43,563 nucleotides of DNA from Acetobacteraceae bacterium (GCA_003151425.1 PLXO01000085.1:1-43563); one strand, 5' to 3'. Shown: positions 7,107 through 16,187, counted from the first letter of the stretch. Made by a program: numbers and translations. Notes: generated from the letters alone by a model not told the origin.

Positions 7107-8600
7107 CTAGTCGGCGCCGGCGGCGGGTTCGTAGAATTGCGCCACCAGCCGATCCAACAGCCGCACACCATACGCGGTGGCGCCCTTCGGCACGCACGCC
7201 GCGTCCTTCGTGCTCCACGCCATCCCGGCGATATCCAGATGCGCCCAGGGCTTGTCGTTGACGAAGCGCTGGATGAACTGCGCCGCGGTGATCGAACCAC
7301 CCGGCCGGCCGCCGATATTCTTCATATCAGCGATATCGGAACGAATCAGCTTGTCGTACGCCTCGTTGAGCGGCATGCGCCAGACCTTCTCGCCCGTCGC
7401 CTTGCCGACCGCGGCAAGCTTCTCCGCCAGTTCGTCATTGTTGCTGAACAATCCGGCATGCCCATGACCCAACGCAACGATGATCGCCCCGGTCAGCGTC
7501 GCCAGATCGATCATGAATCTCGGATCGAACTTCTCCTGACAGTACCACAGCACATCCGCCAGCACCAACCGCCCTTCGGCATCCGTATTGATCACCTCGA
7601 TGGTCTGCCCCGAATAGCTCTTCACCACATCGCCCGGCCGCTGCGCACTGCCCGAGGGCATGTTCTCCACCAGCCCGACCAGCCCGACCACGTCCACCTT
7701 TGCCTTGCGTCCCGCCAGCGCCGCCATCAGCCCGATCACCGTGCCGGCGCCGCCCATGTCCCACTTCATGTCCTCCATCCCGCCGGCCGGCTTGATGGAA
7801 ATCCCCCCCGTATCGAACGTTACGCCCTTGCCGATGAACGCGATCGGCTTGTCCTTCCGCCGTCCTCGCCCGGACGCGCCCTGCCACTGCATCACCACCA
7901 TGCGCGGCTCGTTCACGCTGCCCTGCGACACGCCCAGCAGCGCGCCAAAACCGAGCTTCGCCATCTCTCGCGGCCCCAGCACCTCGACCTTGACGCCAAG
8001 CTCGGAAAGCTTCTTGCACCGGTTCGCCATCTCCGCCGGGTTCAGTACATTCGCTGGCTCGCTCACCAAGTCGCGTGTCAGGAACACGCCATTAGCAACG
8101 GCCGCGCGAGGCTCCCACGCCGCCTTGCCGCGCGCCGGGTCGGCAACCAGCAGGGTCAACCTCGAAAGCTTTGGCTTGTCCTCCGGCTTCTCCTTGGTGC
8201 GATAGCGGTCGAAACGGTAACTGCGCAGCGTCGCGCCCAACGCCGCCTGCGCGGCCTGGTCCGCGGTGAACGCGTGGGCGCCGATCGTCGCCGCGGTCTC
8301 GCGCGCCAGCAGTGCGGCCGCTGCGCCGCCGGCCTCCTCGAATACCAGCGGCTCGAATGTCGAAGGCTTGCCCAGTCCGACGACGATCACCCGCGACAGG
8401 CCGGCGCCGGGTGCCAGAATTGTGCAGGTCTTGCCCTTGGCCCCTTTGAATTCCGCCGCGGCCAGCGCCCGGGCGATCGCGCCGCCGGTCGCATGGTCCG
8501 CCTGCTGCCACAGGCCCGACGGCATCTCGCCCTCGCTCACCAGCAACACAAGCGCACCTGATTTCGGCAACGCGGGCCTGGCGAAGGCGATATCGACCAT
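7107..8600 (-). CDS. pepA: Leucyl aminopeptidase (M17)
   Basis: This 497-residue cytosolic dizinc aminopeptidase removes N-terminal residues, favouring Leu. The N-terminal domain (about 1-165) is followed by the catalytic domain with GKGVTFDTGGISIKP, the Asp-containing metal site MKWDMGGAG, the signature NTDAEGRLVL and PGGSITAAQF near the end. Expected metal and catalytic residues (the Lys in IGKGVTFD, and the Asp and Glu of NTDAEGR) are visible. The ATG follows AGGGGGAA. Some M17 enzymes also act in site-specific recombination or transcription; nothing here tests that. It is divergent from tsaC, with about 90 bases shared upstream, and is followed directly by holC. Confidence 0.95.
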   Translation of the reverse strand: MVDIAFARPALPKSGALVLLVSEGEMPSGLWQQADHATGGAIARALAAAEFKGAKGKTCTILAPGAGLSRVIVVGLGKPSTFEPLVFEEAGGAAAALLARETAATIGAHAFTADQAAQAALGATLRSYRFDRYRTKEKPEDKPKLSRLTLLVADPARGKAAWEPRAAVANGVFLTRDLVSEPANVLNPAEMANRCKKLSELGVKVEVLGPREMAKLGFGALLGVSQGSVNEPRMVVMQWQGASGRGRRKDKPIAFIGKGVTFDTGGISIKPAGGMEDMKWDMGGAGTVIGLMAALAGRKAKVDVVGLVGLVENMPSGSAQRPGDVVKSYSGQTIEVINTDAEGRLVLADVLWYCQEKFDPRFMIDLATLTGAIIVALGHGHAGLFSNNDELAEKLAAVGKATGEKVWRMPLNEAYDKLIRSDIADMKNIGGRPGGSITAAQFIQRFVNDKPWAHLDIAGMAWSTKDAACVPKGATAYGVRLLDRLVAQFYEPAAGAD

Positions 8601-8691
8601 GACGGATTCCCCCTGATTGGTGACTGGCGTAAACGACTGTAGCAGCGCATCCCGGCTTTGCCATGCCCACGGCGGGCGCTATCACTCGGCG

Positions 8692-9729
8692 ATGACGCAG
8701 ACCCTAGCGCACTCGGCGATCACGCAGACCCTCGCCGACGACCAGGCCGGCGTTGCCCGCGCGGCAGCGCTGCTGCGCGCCGGTGCGCTGGTGGCGTTCG
8801 GAACCGAAACGGTCTACGGGCTTGGCGCGGACGCCACCAACGCGCGCGCGGTGGCCGAGGTGTTCGCGGCGAAGCGCCGGCCGCATTTCAATCCGCTGAT
8901 CTGCCACTACCCGGATGCCGATGCCGCGTTCGCGCAGGTCGAGGCCACGGACACCGCGCGCCGTCTCGCCGCCGCGTTCTGGCCCGGGCCGCTGAGCCTG
9001 GTGTTGCCGCGCCGCCCCGACTGTCCGGTGGCGCTGCTCGCCGGCGCGGGGTTGCAAACGCTCGCGGTGCGTGTCCCGGCGCATGCGACCGCGCTGGCGT
9101 TGCTGCGTGCGGTGGGAAGGCCGGTGGCGGCACCGTCGGCCAACCGGTCCGGCCAGATCAGTCCGACCACGGCACGACATGTGCTGGACGGGCTGGCGGG
9201 CCGCATCGCCGCGGTGCTGGACAGCGGACCGTGCCTTGTCGGTGTGGAATCGACGGTGCTCGACCTGTGCGGCGATCGGCCGTCCCTGCTACGCCCCGGT
9301 GGCGCGACCGTGGAGGCGATCGAGGCGCTGATCGGTCCGGTGGGGCGCGGCAGTCCGCACGCGGAGGCCGAGGCGGCACGCACACGCCATGCGGTGGCCG
9401 AAGACCAGCTTACGCTGCGCTCGCCCGGGCTTCAGGTGTCGCACTATGCGCCCGACGCGCCGGTACGGCTGAACGCGGACGCGGTGCGCAGCGACGAGGC
9501 GTTACTTGCGTTTGGCGCGCCGCTACAAGGCGCGGGCGCAGTGTTCCAGCTCAGCGCTGCGTGCGATCTGACGGAGGCGGCGGCCAATCTGTTCGTCGGG
9601 CTCCGTCATCTCGATGCGGAGGCGGCACGGCTAGGTCTGATCGGCATCGCGGTCATGCCTGTTCCGGAACATGGCCTCGGTCTGGCGATCAACGACCGAC
9701 TGCACCGTGCCGCAGCACCACGAATTTAG
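8692..9729 (+). CDS. tsaC: L-threonylcarbamoyladenylate synthase, Sua5 type
   Basis: The 345-residue enzyme makes threonylcarbamoyl-AMP from Thr, bicarbonate and ATP for the t6A37 tRNA modification. The YrdC domain (about 20-210) has FGTETVYGLGADATN, KRRPHFNPLICH, VAAPSANRSGQISPT and SCP-like VGVESTVLDL segments. The extra C-terminal domain (about 225-345) begins with the linker SPGLQVSHYAPDAPV, which marks the long Sua5 form. ATG 8692 is preferred over an upstream start at 8617. The first codons are a duplicated block: ACTCGGCGATSACGCAGACC occurs twice, 27 bases apart, giving TQTLAHSAITQTLADD. Therefore 8692 and nearby codons are alternative starts. Confidence 0.92.
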   Translation: MTQTLAHSAITQTLADDQAGVARAAALLRAGALVAFGTETVYGLGADATNARAVAEVFAAKRRPHFNPLICHYPDADAAFAQVEATDTARRLAAAFWPGPLSLVLPRRPDCPVALLAGAGLQTLAVRVPAHATALALLRAVGRPVAAPSANRSGQISPTTARHVLDGLAGRIAAVLDSGPCLVGVESTVLDLCGDRPSLLRPGGATVEAIEALIGPVGRGSPHAEAEAARTRHAVAEDQLTLRSPGLQVSHYAPDAPVRLNADAVRSDEALLAFGAPLQGAGAVFQLSAACDLTEAAANLFVGLRHLDAEAARLGLIGIAVMPVPEHGLGLAINDRLHRAAAPRI

Positions 9730-9733
9730 CCCA

Positions 9734-9768
9734 GTTCACCTCTCCCGCTCTTCGCGGAAGAGGTGAAC
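9734..9768. terminator. Probable bidirectional terminator hairpin
   Basis: GTTCACCTCT at 9734-9743 pairs perfectly with AGAGGTGAAC at 9759-9768. Inside it CCGC/GCGG can form a small top stem. It sits right after the tsaC stop and before the convergent cysA stop. There is no clear T-run, so it may stabilise 3' ends rather than terminate alone. Confidence 0.45.
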
Positions 9769-9821
9769 AATGGCTCATATCGCGACGCCCGTCGTAACGA
9801 ACACGCTGCCGCCCCGCAGCC

Positions 9822-10946
9822 TCACGTCGCCCGCGCGAACGCCAGCGACAGCGCGCGTCCGACCGGCATCAACGGCGCGCCCCGCGCGGCCGGAAGCGGG
9901 AACACCATGCCGGCCCGGGCACCGATCGCCACACGATCGCCACGCTGCAATCCAAGCATCACGGCGGCATCCGCCGCGATGGCCACATCGATGCTGACCG
10001 GCCCGATCTCCACGATCAGTCGCGCCAGGGGGCCAGCCAGTTGCGCGTGCCGAACGATTCCGGTCCCATCCCCAGCCGGGTGCAGCGTGATGTCGTGCGG
10101 GCGCACATACGCCACCGCGTCGCCCGACGCCGCCTCGACGCGGCCGAGGCACGTGCCGTCGGCCAGCAGCACGCGGCCGCCCTCGACCCGGCATGCCAGC
10201 CGATTGGTATCCCCCAGGAACTCGTGCACGAATTCCGTTGCGGGCGCGGCATAGACCTCGGCCGGCGGGCCGACCTGCTCGATGCGTCCCTCCGCCATCA
10301 CCACCACGCGGTCGGCGAGTTCCAGCGCCTCCTCCTGGTCGTGGGTGACGAACACGCTGGTCACCCGCACCGTCTCGTGCAGATTGCGCAGCCAGCGGCG
10401 CAGTTCCTTGCGCACCTTGGCGTCCAGTGCGCCGAAGGGTTCATCCAGCAGCAGCACGCTCGGCTCGATCGCCAAGGCGCGAGCCAGCGCGACGCGTTGC
10501 CGTTGGCCGCCCGACAGTTGCGTCGGATACCGGTCGGCCAGCCAGTCGAGCTGCACCAGGTGCAACAGCTCCTCGACCCGCCGGGTGATCTCGCCCCGCG
10601 CCAGCCGCTGTCCGCGCGGACGCACGCGCAGCCCGAAGGCGACGTTCTCGAACACCGTCATGTGGCGGAACAGCGCGTAGTGCTGGAACACGAAGCCGAC
10701 GCGGCGCTCGGGCACTTTGCGTGACAGCGCGTCCTCGCCGCCGAACAGCACGCGGCCGCTATCGGGCGTGTCCAGCCCGGCGATGATGCGCAGCAGCGTG
10801 GTCTTGCCGGATCCGGAAGGACCCAGCAGCGCCAGCAGCTCGCCCGCGCGCACGTCGAGGCTCACCCGGTCCAACGCGCGATGCGTGCCGAACTGGCGGG
10901 TGACGTTCAGGACGTCGATGGCCGTGGTCATGGGCGTCGCGGTCAT
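9822..10946 (-). CDS. cysA: Sulfate/thiosulfate ABC transporter ATP-binding subunit
   Basis: This 374-residue ATPase powers sulfate/thiosulfate import with CysT and CysW at the inner membrane. It shows Walker [10 protein letters not shown], the Q-loop [11 protein letters not shown] (the HYALF form typical of CysA), signature LSGGQRQR, Walker [14 protein letters not shown] and the switch His in [10 protein letters not shown]. The C-terminal 120 residues form a TOBE-like regulatory domain. The ATG overlaps the cysW stop (ATGA at 10943-10946), so the genes are translationally coupled. The N-terminus has a small repeated MTATPMTTA stretch. It is last in the operon sbp-cysT-cysW-cysA, where sbp encodes the sulfate-binding protein. 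Confidence 0.95.
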   Translation of the reverse strand: MTATPMTTAIDVLNVTRQFGTHRALDRVSLDVRAGELLALLGPSGSGKTTLLRIIAGLDTPDSGRVLFGGEDALSRKVPERRVGFVFQHYALFRHMTVFENVAFGLRVRPRGQRLARGEITRRVEELLHLVQLDWLADRYPTQLSGGQRQRVALARALAIEPSVLLLDEPFGALDAKVRKELRRWLRNLHETVRVTSVFVTHDQEEALELADRVVVMAEGRIEQVGPPAEVYAAPATEFVHEFLGDTNRLACRVEGGRVLLADGTCLGRVEAASGDAVAYVRPHDITLHPAGDGTGIVRHAQLAGPLARLIVEIGPVSIDVAIAADAAVMLGLQRGDRVAIGARAGMVFPLPAARGAPLMPVGRALSLAFARAT

Positions 10947-11875
10947 CGGCGTCCTCCATTCACCTGGCCGCGCACACGATGCGTGGCGGCCAGTTCATCG
11001 GCGTAGCGCCACTCCAGCGCCAGCTTGGCCACCAGCGTGACCAGCGCGAGCAGCGCCAGCAGGGAGGCAACGGCGAACGCCGCCTCGATCTGATAGTCGT
11101 TGAACAGGATCTCGACCTGCAGCGGCATCGTGTTGGTGGCGCCGCGGATATGCCCGGAGACCACGGAGACCGCGCCGAACTCCCCCATCGCGCGCGCGTT
11201 GCACAGCAGCACGCCGTACAGCAGGCCCCAGCGGATCTTCGGCAGCGTGACCCGAAAGAAGATCTGCCAGCCCGACGCCCCGAGCGAGACGGCGGCTTCC
11301 TCTTCCTCAGCGCCCTGCTCTTCCATCAGCGGAATGAGCTCGCGCGCCACGAAAGGCAACGTAACAAACACGGTGGCGAGCAGGATGCCCGGCAGCGCGA
11401 AGATGATCTGGATGTCGTGCGCACGCAGCCACTGTCCCAGTGGACCGTGCAGACCGAACAACAGCACCTGCACCATGCCGGCGATGACCGGGGACACCGA
11501 AAATGGCAGGTCGATCAGCGTAACCAGCAGGTTCCTGCCGGGGAAGCGGAAGCGCGCGACGCACCACGCCGCCGCCAGACCGAACACCACATTGAGCGCA
11601 ACGGCACTGAGGCCGACCAGCAGCGTCAGCCGGATCGCCGAGAGCGTGTCGGGATCGACCAGCGCGGCGAGATAGGTGTGCCAGCCGGCGGCGAAGGCCT
11701 GCGCCAGCACACTGGCCAGCGGCAACACCAGCAACAGACCCACACAGAAAAGCGCAAGCGCGATCAGCGTCCAGCGCAACAGCACGCCGCCGCCGACCGG
11801 CTGAATGCTGCGCCGGCGATGCGGGCGCACGAGATGGGGACGCGGCAGGTTCAACGCGATTGCCTCAGCCGCCAT
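10943..11875 (-). CDS. cysW: Sulfate/thiosulfate ABC transporter permease CysW
   Basis: This 310-residue inner-membrane permease has about six transmembrane segments, for example [40 protein letters not shown] and [16 protein letters not shown]. The ABC coupling EAA-loop is [18 protein letters not shown] followed by [12 protein letters not shown]. The [20 protein letters not shown] segment near the end is characteristic of CysW. I chose ATG 11873-11875 ([11 protein letters not shown]); the frame stays open upstream but that part belongs to cysT in another frame. It overlaps cysT by 11 bases and cysA by 4. The pair CysT/CysW forms the membrane channel. Confidence 0.93.
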   Translation of the reverse strand: MAAEAIALNLPRPHLVRPHRRRSIQPVGGGVLLRWTLIALALFCVGLLLVLPLASVLAQAFAAGWHTYLAALVDPDTLSAIRLTLLVGLSAVALNVVFGLAAAWCVARFRFPGRNLLVTLIDLPFSVSPVIAGMVQVLLFGLHGPLGQWLRAHDIQIIFALPGILLATVFVTLPFVARELIPLMEEQGAEEEEAAVSLGASGWQIFFRVTLPKIRWGLLYGVLLCNARAMGEFGAVSVVSGHIRGATNTMPLQVEILFNDYQIEAAFAVASLLALLALVTLVAKLALEWRYADELAATHRVRGQVNGGRR

Positions 11876-12725
11876 GGCGCACCCGCACCCAATGCTGCAG
11901 CCGGTTGATCGCCAGCAGCAGCAGGAAGGCAACCACCAACATCAGCGTGCCGATCGCGGCGGCGCCCGCGTAATCGAACTGCTCGAGTTGAATTACGATC
12001 AGCAGCGGCACGATCTCCGAGACCATCGGCTTGTTGCCGGCGATGAAGATCACCGAGCCATACTCGCCAAGCCCGCGCGCGAAGGCGAGCGAGAAGCCGG
12101 TCAACAGGGCCGGAACGATCGCCGGCAGGATCACCCGCAGGAAGGTCTGCGCGTCCGGTGCGCCGAGCAGCGCGGCGGCTTCCTCCTGCTCGGGCTCCAG
12201 CTCCTGCAGCACCGGCTGTACCGTGCGCACCACGAAGGGCAGTCCGACAAAGGTCAGCGCCAACACGATACCCAGCGGATTGAAGGCAAGCTGGATGCCG
12301 AACGGGGCGAGCAGCGCACCGGCCCAGCCATTCGGTGCGTAAAGCGAGGCAAGCGAGATGCCGGCGACCGCGGTGGGCAGCGCGAACGGCAGGTCGACCA
12401 GCGCGTCGGCCAGCGCGCGGCCGGGAAACCGGTAGCGCACCAGCACCCAGGCCAGCAGCAGACCGATCCCGGCGCACAGCACCGCCGCGCTGAGCGAGCA
12501 CAACAGCGTGACGCGGAATGCCGCCAGGACGCGCGGGCGCAGCACGGCGTCGAGAAAGCCATGCCAGCCGCCGCCGGCGCTGAACACCACCATCGCAGCG
12601 AGCGGGATCAGCACGATCAGCGAGAGATAGGTCAGCGTCAGCCCGAGCGTGGGGCCGAAACCGGGCAGCACGCGCGGGGCGTATCGCGACGGTGCCACGA
12701 GCGTGTTCAACACGGTGTTCGACAT
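11865..12725 (-). CDS. cysT: Sulfate/thiosulfate ABC transporter permease CysT
   Basis: This 286-residue permease is the partner of CysW. The first transmembrane segment is TLGLTLTYLSLIVLIPLAAM, followed by LVRYRFPGRALADALVDLPFALPTAVAGI, a block highly typical of CysT. The EAA loop is EPEQEEAAALLGAPDAQTFL then RVILPAIVPALLTG, and GLGEYGSVIFIAGNKP is the family signature before the last segments. The gene starts about 98 bases after the sbp stop. That spacer (12726-12823) is made of degenerate short repeats of GCCGTGCCGAA-like words. The stop overlaps cysW. Confidence 0.93.
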   Translation of the reverse strand: MSNTVLNTLVAPSRYAPRVLPGFGPTLGLTLTYLSLIVLIPLAAMVVFSAGGGWHGFLDAVLRPRVLAAFRVTLLCSLSAAVLCAGIGLLLAWVLVRYRFPGRALADALVDLPFALPTAVAGISLASLYAPNGWAGALLAPFGIQLAFNPLGIVLALTFVGLPFVVRTVQPVLQELEPEQEEAAALLGAPDAQTFLRVILPAIVPALLTGFSLAFARGLGEYGSVIFIAGNKPMVSEIVPLLIVIQLEQFDYAGAAAIGTLMLVVAFLLLLAINRLQHWVRVRHGG

Positions 12726-12823
12726 GGCGTTCCACGCGGTGTTCGCATGGCGTTCAGCGCGCGATTCGGCGTGATGCCCGGCACGGCATCCGGGATGGCG
12801 TTCGGCACGGCAGGCGCCAAAGC

Positions 12824-13846
12824 CTAGCCTCCGGGCTGATAGACCTGGTCGAACACACCGCCATCGCCAAACATCTCCGGCTGCGCCTTGGTCCAGCCGC
12901 CGAAACGTTGGTCGATGGTGAACAGCTTGAGCGTCGGAAATTGCTCGGCGTATTTCTGCGCCACTGCCGCCAGCCGCGGCCGGTAGAAGTTGCGGGCACA
13001 GATCGTCTGGCCCTCCGGCGTGTAGAGATAGCGTAGATACGCTTCCGCCACCTTGCGCGTGCCACGCTTGTCGACCACCTGGTCCACCACCGCGACAGGC
13101 GGTTCGGCCAGCACGCTGGTTGGCGGCACCACGATCTCGAACACGCCGGGGCCGGCTTCCTTGATGGCCAGAAACGCCTCGTTCTCCCAGGCCAGCAACA
13201 CATCGCCGAGGCCGCGCCGCGTGAAGGTGATGGTCGCACCACGCGAGCCCGTATCCAGTACCGGAACGTTCTTTAACAGCAGGCGCATCACGGCCTTGGC
13301 CTTGGCTTCGTCACCGCCCGCCTGGTCGAGCGCCCACGCATAAGCGGCAACGAAATTCCAGCGCGCGCCCCCCGAGGTCTTCGGGTTGGGCGTGATCACC
13401 TGCACCCCCGGCCGGATAAGGTCGTCCCAGTCCTTGATGGACTTTGGATTCCCCTTGCGCACCAGGAAGACGATCGTACTGGTGTACGGCGAACTATTGT
13501 CGGGCAGTCGGGACTGCCAGTCGCGCGCGGTGCGGCCGGCGGCAGCGATCGCATCGATATCGTACGACAGAGCCAACGTCACGACATCGGCGTTCAGCCC
13601 GTCGATCACCGACCGGGCCTGCGCGCCCGATCCACCATGCGACATTTCCACCTGCAGGCCGCCATTGCCGCCGGCGGCCCAGACGCGGGCAAAGGCGGTG
13701 TTGAAATCCTTGTACAGCTCGCGGGTCGGATCATAGGAAACGTTCATGATCTCGGTCGATGGCGCTCCAAGCGCCGCGGCCGGCAGGAGTGAAGCTGCAC
13801 CCAGTGCAAACATGCCACGACGTGTGATTTTAGTACCACTGATCAT
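12824..13846 (-). CDS. sbp: Periplasmic sulfate-binding protein
   Basis: This 340-residue protein is the solute-binding component of the sulfate transporter. Residues 1-27 form an export signal with twin arginines (ITRRGMFALGAASLLPAAAL, cut after ALGA). The mature part has the family blocks NVSYDPTRELYKDFN, HGGSGAQARSVIDGL, VTLALSYDIDAI, NPKTSGGARWNF and TFTRRGLGDVLLAWENEA. These are the sulfate/thiosulfate-binding signature motifs. The start MISGTKITRR (13846) follows GGGAGA at about 11 bases; a further-upstream start at 13903 is possible but adds no signal-like sequence. It is first in the sulfate uptake operon and divergent from the Rrf2 gene. Confidence 0.93.
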   Translation of the reverse strand: MISGTKITRRGMFALGAASLLPAAALGAPSTEIMNVSYDPTRELYKDFNTAFARVWAAGGNGGLQVEMSHGGSGAQARSVIDGLNADVVTLALSYDIDAIAAAGRTARDWQSRLPDNSSPYTSTIVFLVRKGNPKSIKDWDDLIRPGVQVITPNPKTSGGARWNFVAAYAWALDQAGGDEAKAKAVMRLLLKNVPVLDTGSRGATITFTRRGLGDVLLAWENEAFLAIKEAGPGVFEIVVPPTSVLAEPPVAVVDQVVDKRGTRKVAEAYLRYLYTPEGQTICARNFYRPRLAAVAQKYAEQFPTLKLFTIDQRFGGWTKAQPEMFGDGGVFDQVYQPGG

Positions 13847-14175
13847 ATCATTGTATCTCCCAACGTTCAGACCAAGCCTGCTAAGTCGCGTCCGATCGAT
13901 CATATCCTACTCATCTAGTATGTATTTGTCGCGCATCCACGACTCCGCGTCAAGCGAAATCTGCCGCGCGATGGTATGGTATGGAATTGCCTTGTCAGGG
14001 CACGATTTTCTACCTCCGGGCGGAATTGGGGGCGGTCTCTTCCTGGCTGGCGTCTTCGCCGCCATGCGGGAGGCGGCCGGCGACGTTGACCGGGGGGCGC
14101 ACTGGTGTACGGTCCGGGTCGCAGACCGCCGTGCCGCGGGTCGCTCGGGCACGCGCCGGAACTGCTGGATTGGTG
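13847..14175. promoter_or_regulatory. Divergent control region between sulfate operon and Rrf2 gene
   Basis: This 329-base stretch holds no gene and separates sbp (minus) from the Rrf2 regulator (plus), so both promoters should lie here. On the minus strand TTGACG (plus-strand positions 13948-13953) could be a -35 element, but no good -10 at standard spacing is evident. A small imperfect dyad TACTAGATGAGTA lies near 13905-13917. A triple GGTAT word (GATGGTATGGTATGGAATT, about 13970-13988) also stands out. Rrf2 proteins often bind in their own upstream region, so autoregulation plus sulfate-operon control is a reasonable inference. Confidence 0.4.
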
Positions 14176-14637
14176 ATGTCGATGTTGTCGAGCAAAGCGA
14201 AATACGCCCTGCGAGCCGCGGTCTTTCTGTCGGAGAAGCATCGCGACCAGACCTGGGCCATGGCGGCCGATATCGCCGAATCTGAAGACATACCAAAGAA
14301 ATTCCTCGAAGCCATCCTGGTGGAACTGCGCGATCACGGCATCGTCCACAGCCGGCGGGGACGCTATGGCGGCTACCGGTTGGCGCATCCGCCATCGCGC
14401 ATCGCTGTCGGCGACGTTATTCGCATCATCGACGGACCACTGGCCCTGACGCCCTGCTCAAGCCGCACGCAGTACGGTGCCTGTGCGGACTGCGTGGACC
14501 CGGTCATTTGCGCGCTTCGACCGGTGCTGCAGAAAGCGCGCGACGCGGTGGCCGCGGTGCTGGACGGCTGCAACCTCGCCCAACTCGCGCGCAACCGCCG
14601 GACAAAATCTTCCGCCACGCGCCGGGCAGTCGCCTGA
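14176..14637 (+). CDS. Rrf2-family transcriptional regulator with four-cysteine cluster
   Basis: This 153-residue regulator begins MSMLSSKAKYALRAAVFL, the classic Rrf2 start. It has the winged helix-turn-helix with IPKKFLEAILVELRDHGIV and the wing RGRYGGYRLA. Four cysteines follow in the sensor region: Cys94, Cys103, Cys106 and Cys112. In relatives such as IscR, NsrR and RirA three Cys bind an Fe-S cluster; in CymR the protein controls cysteine synthesis. Placed between sulfate uptake and sulfonate use, it most likely senses sulfur or Fe-S status and controls both. The start at 14176 (or 14182) gives the usual family length; the open frame upstream is not conserved-looking. A T-tailed hairpin follows the stop. 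Confidence 0.85.
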   Translation: MSMLSSKAKYALRAAVFLSEKHRDQTWAMAADIAESEDIPKKFLEAILVELRDHGIVHSRRGRYGGYRLAHPPSRIAVGDVIRIIDGPLALTPCSSRTQYGACADCVDPVICALRPVLQKARDAVAAVLDGCNLAQLARNRRTKSSATRRAVA

Positions 14638-14649
14638 TCCCTGCTACGG

Positions 14650-14676
14650 CGGGATTGAAACCCTTCCCGGTTTTTT
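14650..14676 (+). terminator. Probable intrinsic terminator after the Rrf2 gene
   Basis: CGGGA (14650-14654) pairs with TCCCG (14665-14669) and is followed by G and six T (14671-14676). The stem is short but position and T-run fit termination of the regulator transcript before the sulfonate operon promoter. Confidence 0.45.
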
Positions 14677-14692
14677 CGCAGAATCTTTTTGG

Positions 14693-14723
14693 TTGACAAC
14701 CTGGCGGGCTTCGTGCGTGTAAT
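14693..14723 (+). promoter_or_regulatory. Candidate sigma-70 promoter for the ssu operon
   Basis: TTGACA (14693-14698) is a perfect -35 box. TGTAAT (14718-14723) could be the -10 at a rather long 19-base spacing. It follows a terminator-like hairpin and lies about 500 bases before ssuA, with a small ORF in between. This is a pattern match only. Confidence 0.35.
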
Positions 14724-14865
14724 CCCTACAAGATCAATATGGTCTAAGATCGTCCGGCCGACCTCGCCGAGATGATGCCTCAACCTCGAAAAACTTTCGA
14801 CCGGGAATATCCCGGCGATCCACTGCGGCCCACGGGACAACCCGACCCAGCGAGGAGTACTCTCG

Positions 14866-15144
14866 ATGACGCGCGACAAACATGGCCTGATCAGTTCCCA
14901 CCTCGATCATGCACGCCACCAGGCTGATCGATCGGACATCAGCCGTTTCATATACTCATCGAACCGGCATGGATCCTGCAAGCGCGTGTCCGGTGCACTC
15001 TCCGAGAGCACGTCGGGCAACGGCCCACCGTTCAGCAAGGACGACGTGGTAACGACCGACATCATCGGTGAGAGCCATGGCGCCGGGTTGAGCGTGGTGT
15101 GGGCGGTGCTGTGCGATCACCGCCGGCCTGCGCAGACACACTAG
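14866..15144 (+). CDS. Small hypothetical protein upstream of ssuA
   Basis: This is an open frame of 92 codons with a good Shine-Dalgarno (GAGGAG about 10 bases before ATG). The product is hydrophilic and rich in His, Asp, Arg and Ser (DHARHQADRSDISRF) and ends in a more hydrophobic stretch GLSVVWAVLCD. I recognise no domain. It lies between a candidate promoter and ssuA, so it would be the first cistron of the sulfonate operon or part of a leader. Third-position G/C preference is weaker than in the neighbours, so it may be only an open leader. It could encode a sulfur-responsive leader peptide, but nothing in the sequence shows that. Confidence 0.35.
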   Translation: MTRDKHGLISSHLDHARHQADRSDISRFIYSSNRHGSCKRVSGALSESTSGNGPPFSKDDVVTTDIIGESHGAGLSVVWAVLCDHRRPAQTH

Positions 15145-15224
15145 CCGACGCGCCGACGGCGCCCGCTACCGGACGACCTACGCAGCCGAACTCACGCAAC
15201 CAACAAATCTCAGGAGGCACCAGC

Positions 15225-16172
15225 ATGTTCTCTCGACGCTCGATCCTTGCCCTGTTGCCGACCGCGGTCGCAGTCGGTGCCCTCGCCGCACCCGCCATCG
15301 CGCAACCGGCGCGTAAGCTGCGTGTCGGCTTCCAGAAAGGCGAGCCCACTCTGGTCGCGGCGAAGCAGAACCGCAGCCTGGAGACCGCGCTCGCCCCGCT
15401 CGGCGTCGAAGTCGAGTGGCTGGAGTTCCCGTTCGGTCCCCCTATGCTTGAAGCGATGCGCGTCGGGAGCATCGATTTCGGCGGCGTCGGCGACACGCCG
15501 CCGATCTTCGCCCAGGCAGCGCACGCCGATCTGCTGTATGTCGCGGCGCTACCGGCCGGCGCCTCGGCGCTGCTCGTGCCGCCCGGTTCCAAACTGCAAA
15601 CCCTGCAAGACCTGAAGGGTAAGAAACTGGCATTCGCGCGCGGCTCCAGTGCGCACAACCTAGCGGTCGTCGCGGTCGAGAAGGCCGGCCTTGCGTGGGG
15701 CGATATCGTTCCGGTCCCACTGGCTCCCGCCGACGCGGCGGCGGCGTTCGAACGCGGCAGCATCGATGCGTGGTCGATCTGGGATCCGTATTACGCACTC
15801 TATGAAACGCGCCCCGGCGTGCGCGTGCTGGCCAGCTCGGCGGACCTCGTCGCGCAGAACTCCTTCTATATCGCAAGCCACGCCTTCGTGACGGCCAACA
15901 CGGCGGTCACCGCCAAGACGGTCGACACCCTGGCCAGCGTCGCCGCCTGGTCGCGAGCGCATCGCACCGAGCTCGCCGCCCTGCTGGCGACCGGCACGGG
16001 CGTGCCGGAGGCGGTCGAACTGCGCGCGATCGAACGCAGCCCGCTCAAGGTCCTGCCGATGAACGACGCATTCGCCGACAGCCAGCAGCAGGAGGCGGAC
16101 CGCTTCCACGCACTGGGACTGATCCCAACCACCATCAACGTCCGCACCCAGGTCTGGCACGTCAGCGCCTGA
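15225..16172 (+). CDS. ssuA: Sulfonate ABC transporter substrate-binding protein
   Basis: This 315-residue periplasmic protein binds aliphatic sulfonates for import. Residues 1-27 (MFSRRSILALLPTAVAVGAL, cleavage after AIA) form an Arg-Arg export signal. The mature part reads KLRVGFQKGEPTLVAAKQ, then LEFPFGPPMLEAMRVGSIDF and GGVGDTPPIFAQA, which are the standard SsuA/NrtT-TauA motifs. SIDAWSIWDPYYAL is the second-lobe signature of SsuA. The ATG follows CAGGAGGCACCAG. It heads the core set ssuA-ssuD-ssuC-ssuB. A run of near-identical 10-base words (AACATCGCCG, AACATTGCCG, AGCATCGCCG) fills the gap before ssuD. Confidence 0.93.
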   Translation: MFSRRSILALLPTAVAVGALAAPAIAQPARKLRVGFQKGEPTLVAAKQNRSLETALAPLGVEVEWLEFPFGPPMLEAMRVGSIDFGGVGDTPPIFAQAAHADLLYVAALPAGASALLVPPGSKLQTLQDLKGKKLAFARGSSAHNLAVVAVEKAGLAWGDIVPVPLAPADAAAAFERGSIDAWSIWDPYYALYETRPGVRVLASSADLVAQNSFYIASHAFVTANTAVTAKTVDTLASVAAWSRAHRTELAALLATGTGVPEAVELRAIERSPLKVLPMNDAFADSQQQEADRFHALGLIPTTINVRTQVWHVSA

Positions 16173-16187
16173 CCCCCCCCCGGCGCC

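Noticed and set aside
6639..8561. A 640-codon open frame on the plus strand opposite holC and pepA
   Set aside because: It is a shadow of two well-supported minus-strand genes; its product is Arg/Gln/His-rich as expected from antisense reading of GC-rich genes.
14651..14663. GGGATTGAAACCC, resembling the end of some CRISPR repeats
   Set aside because: Single occurrence without array; better explained as part of a terminator-like hairpin with a T-run.
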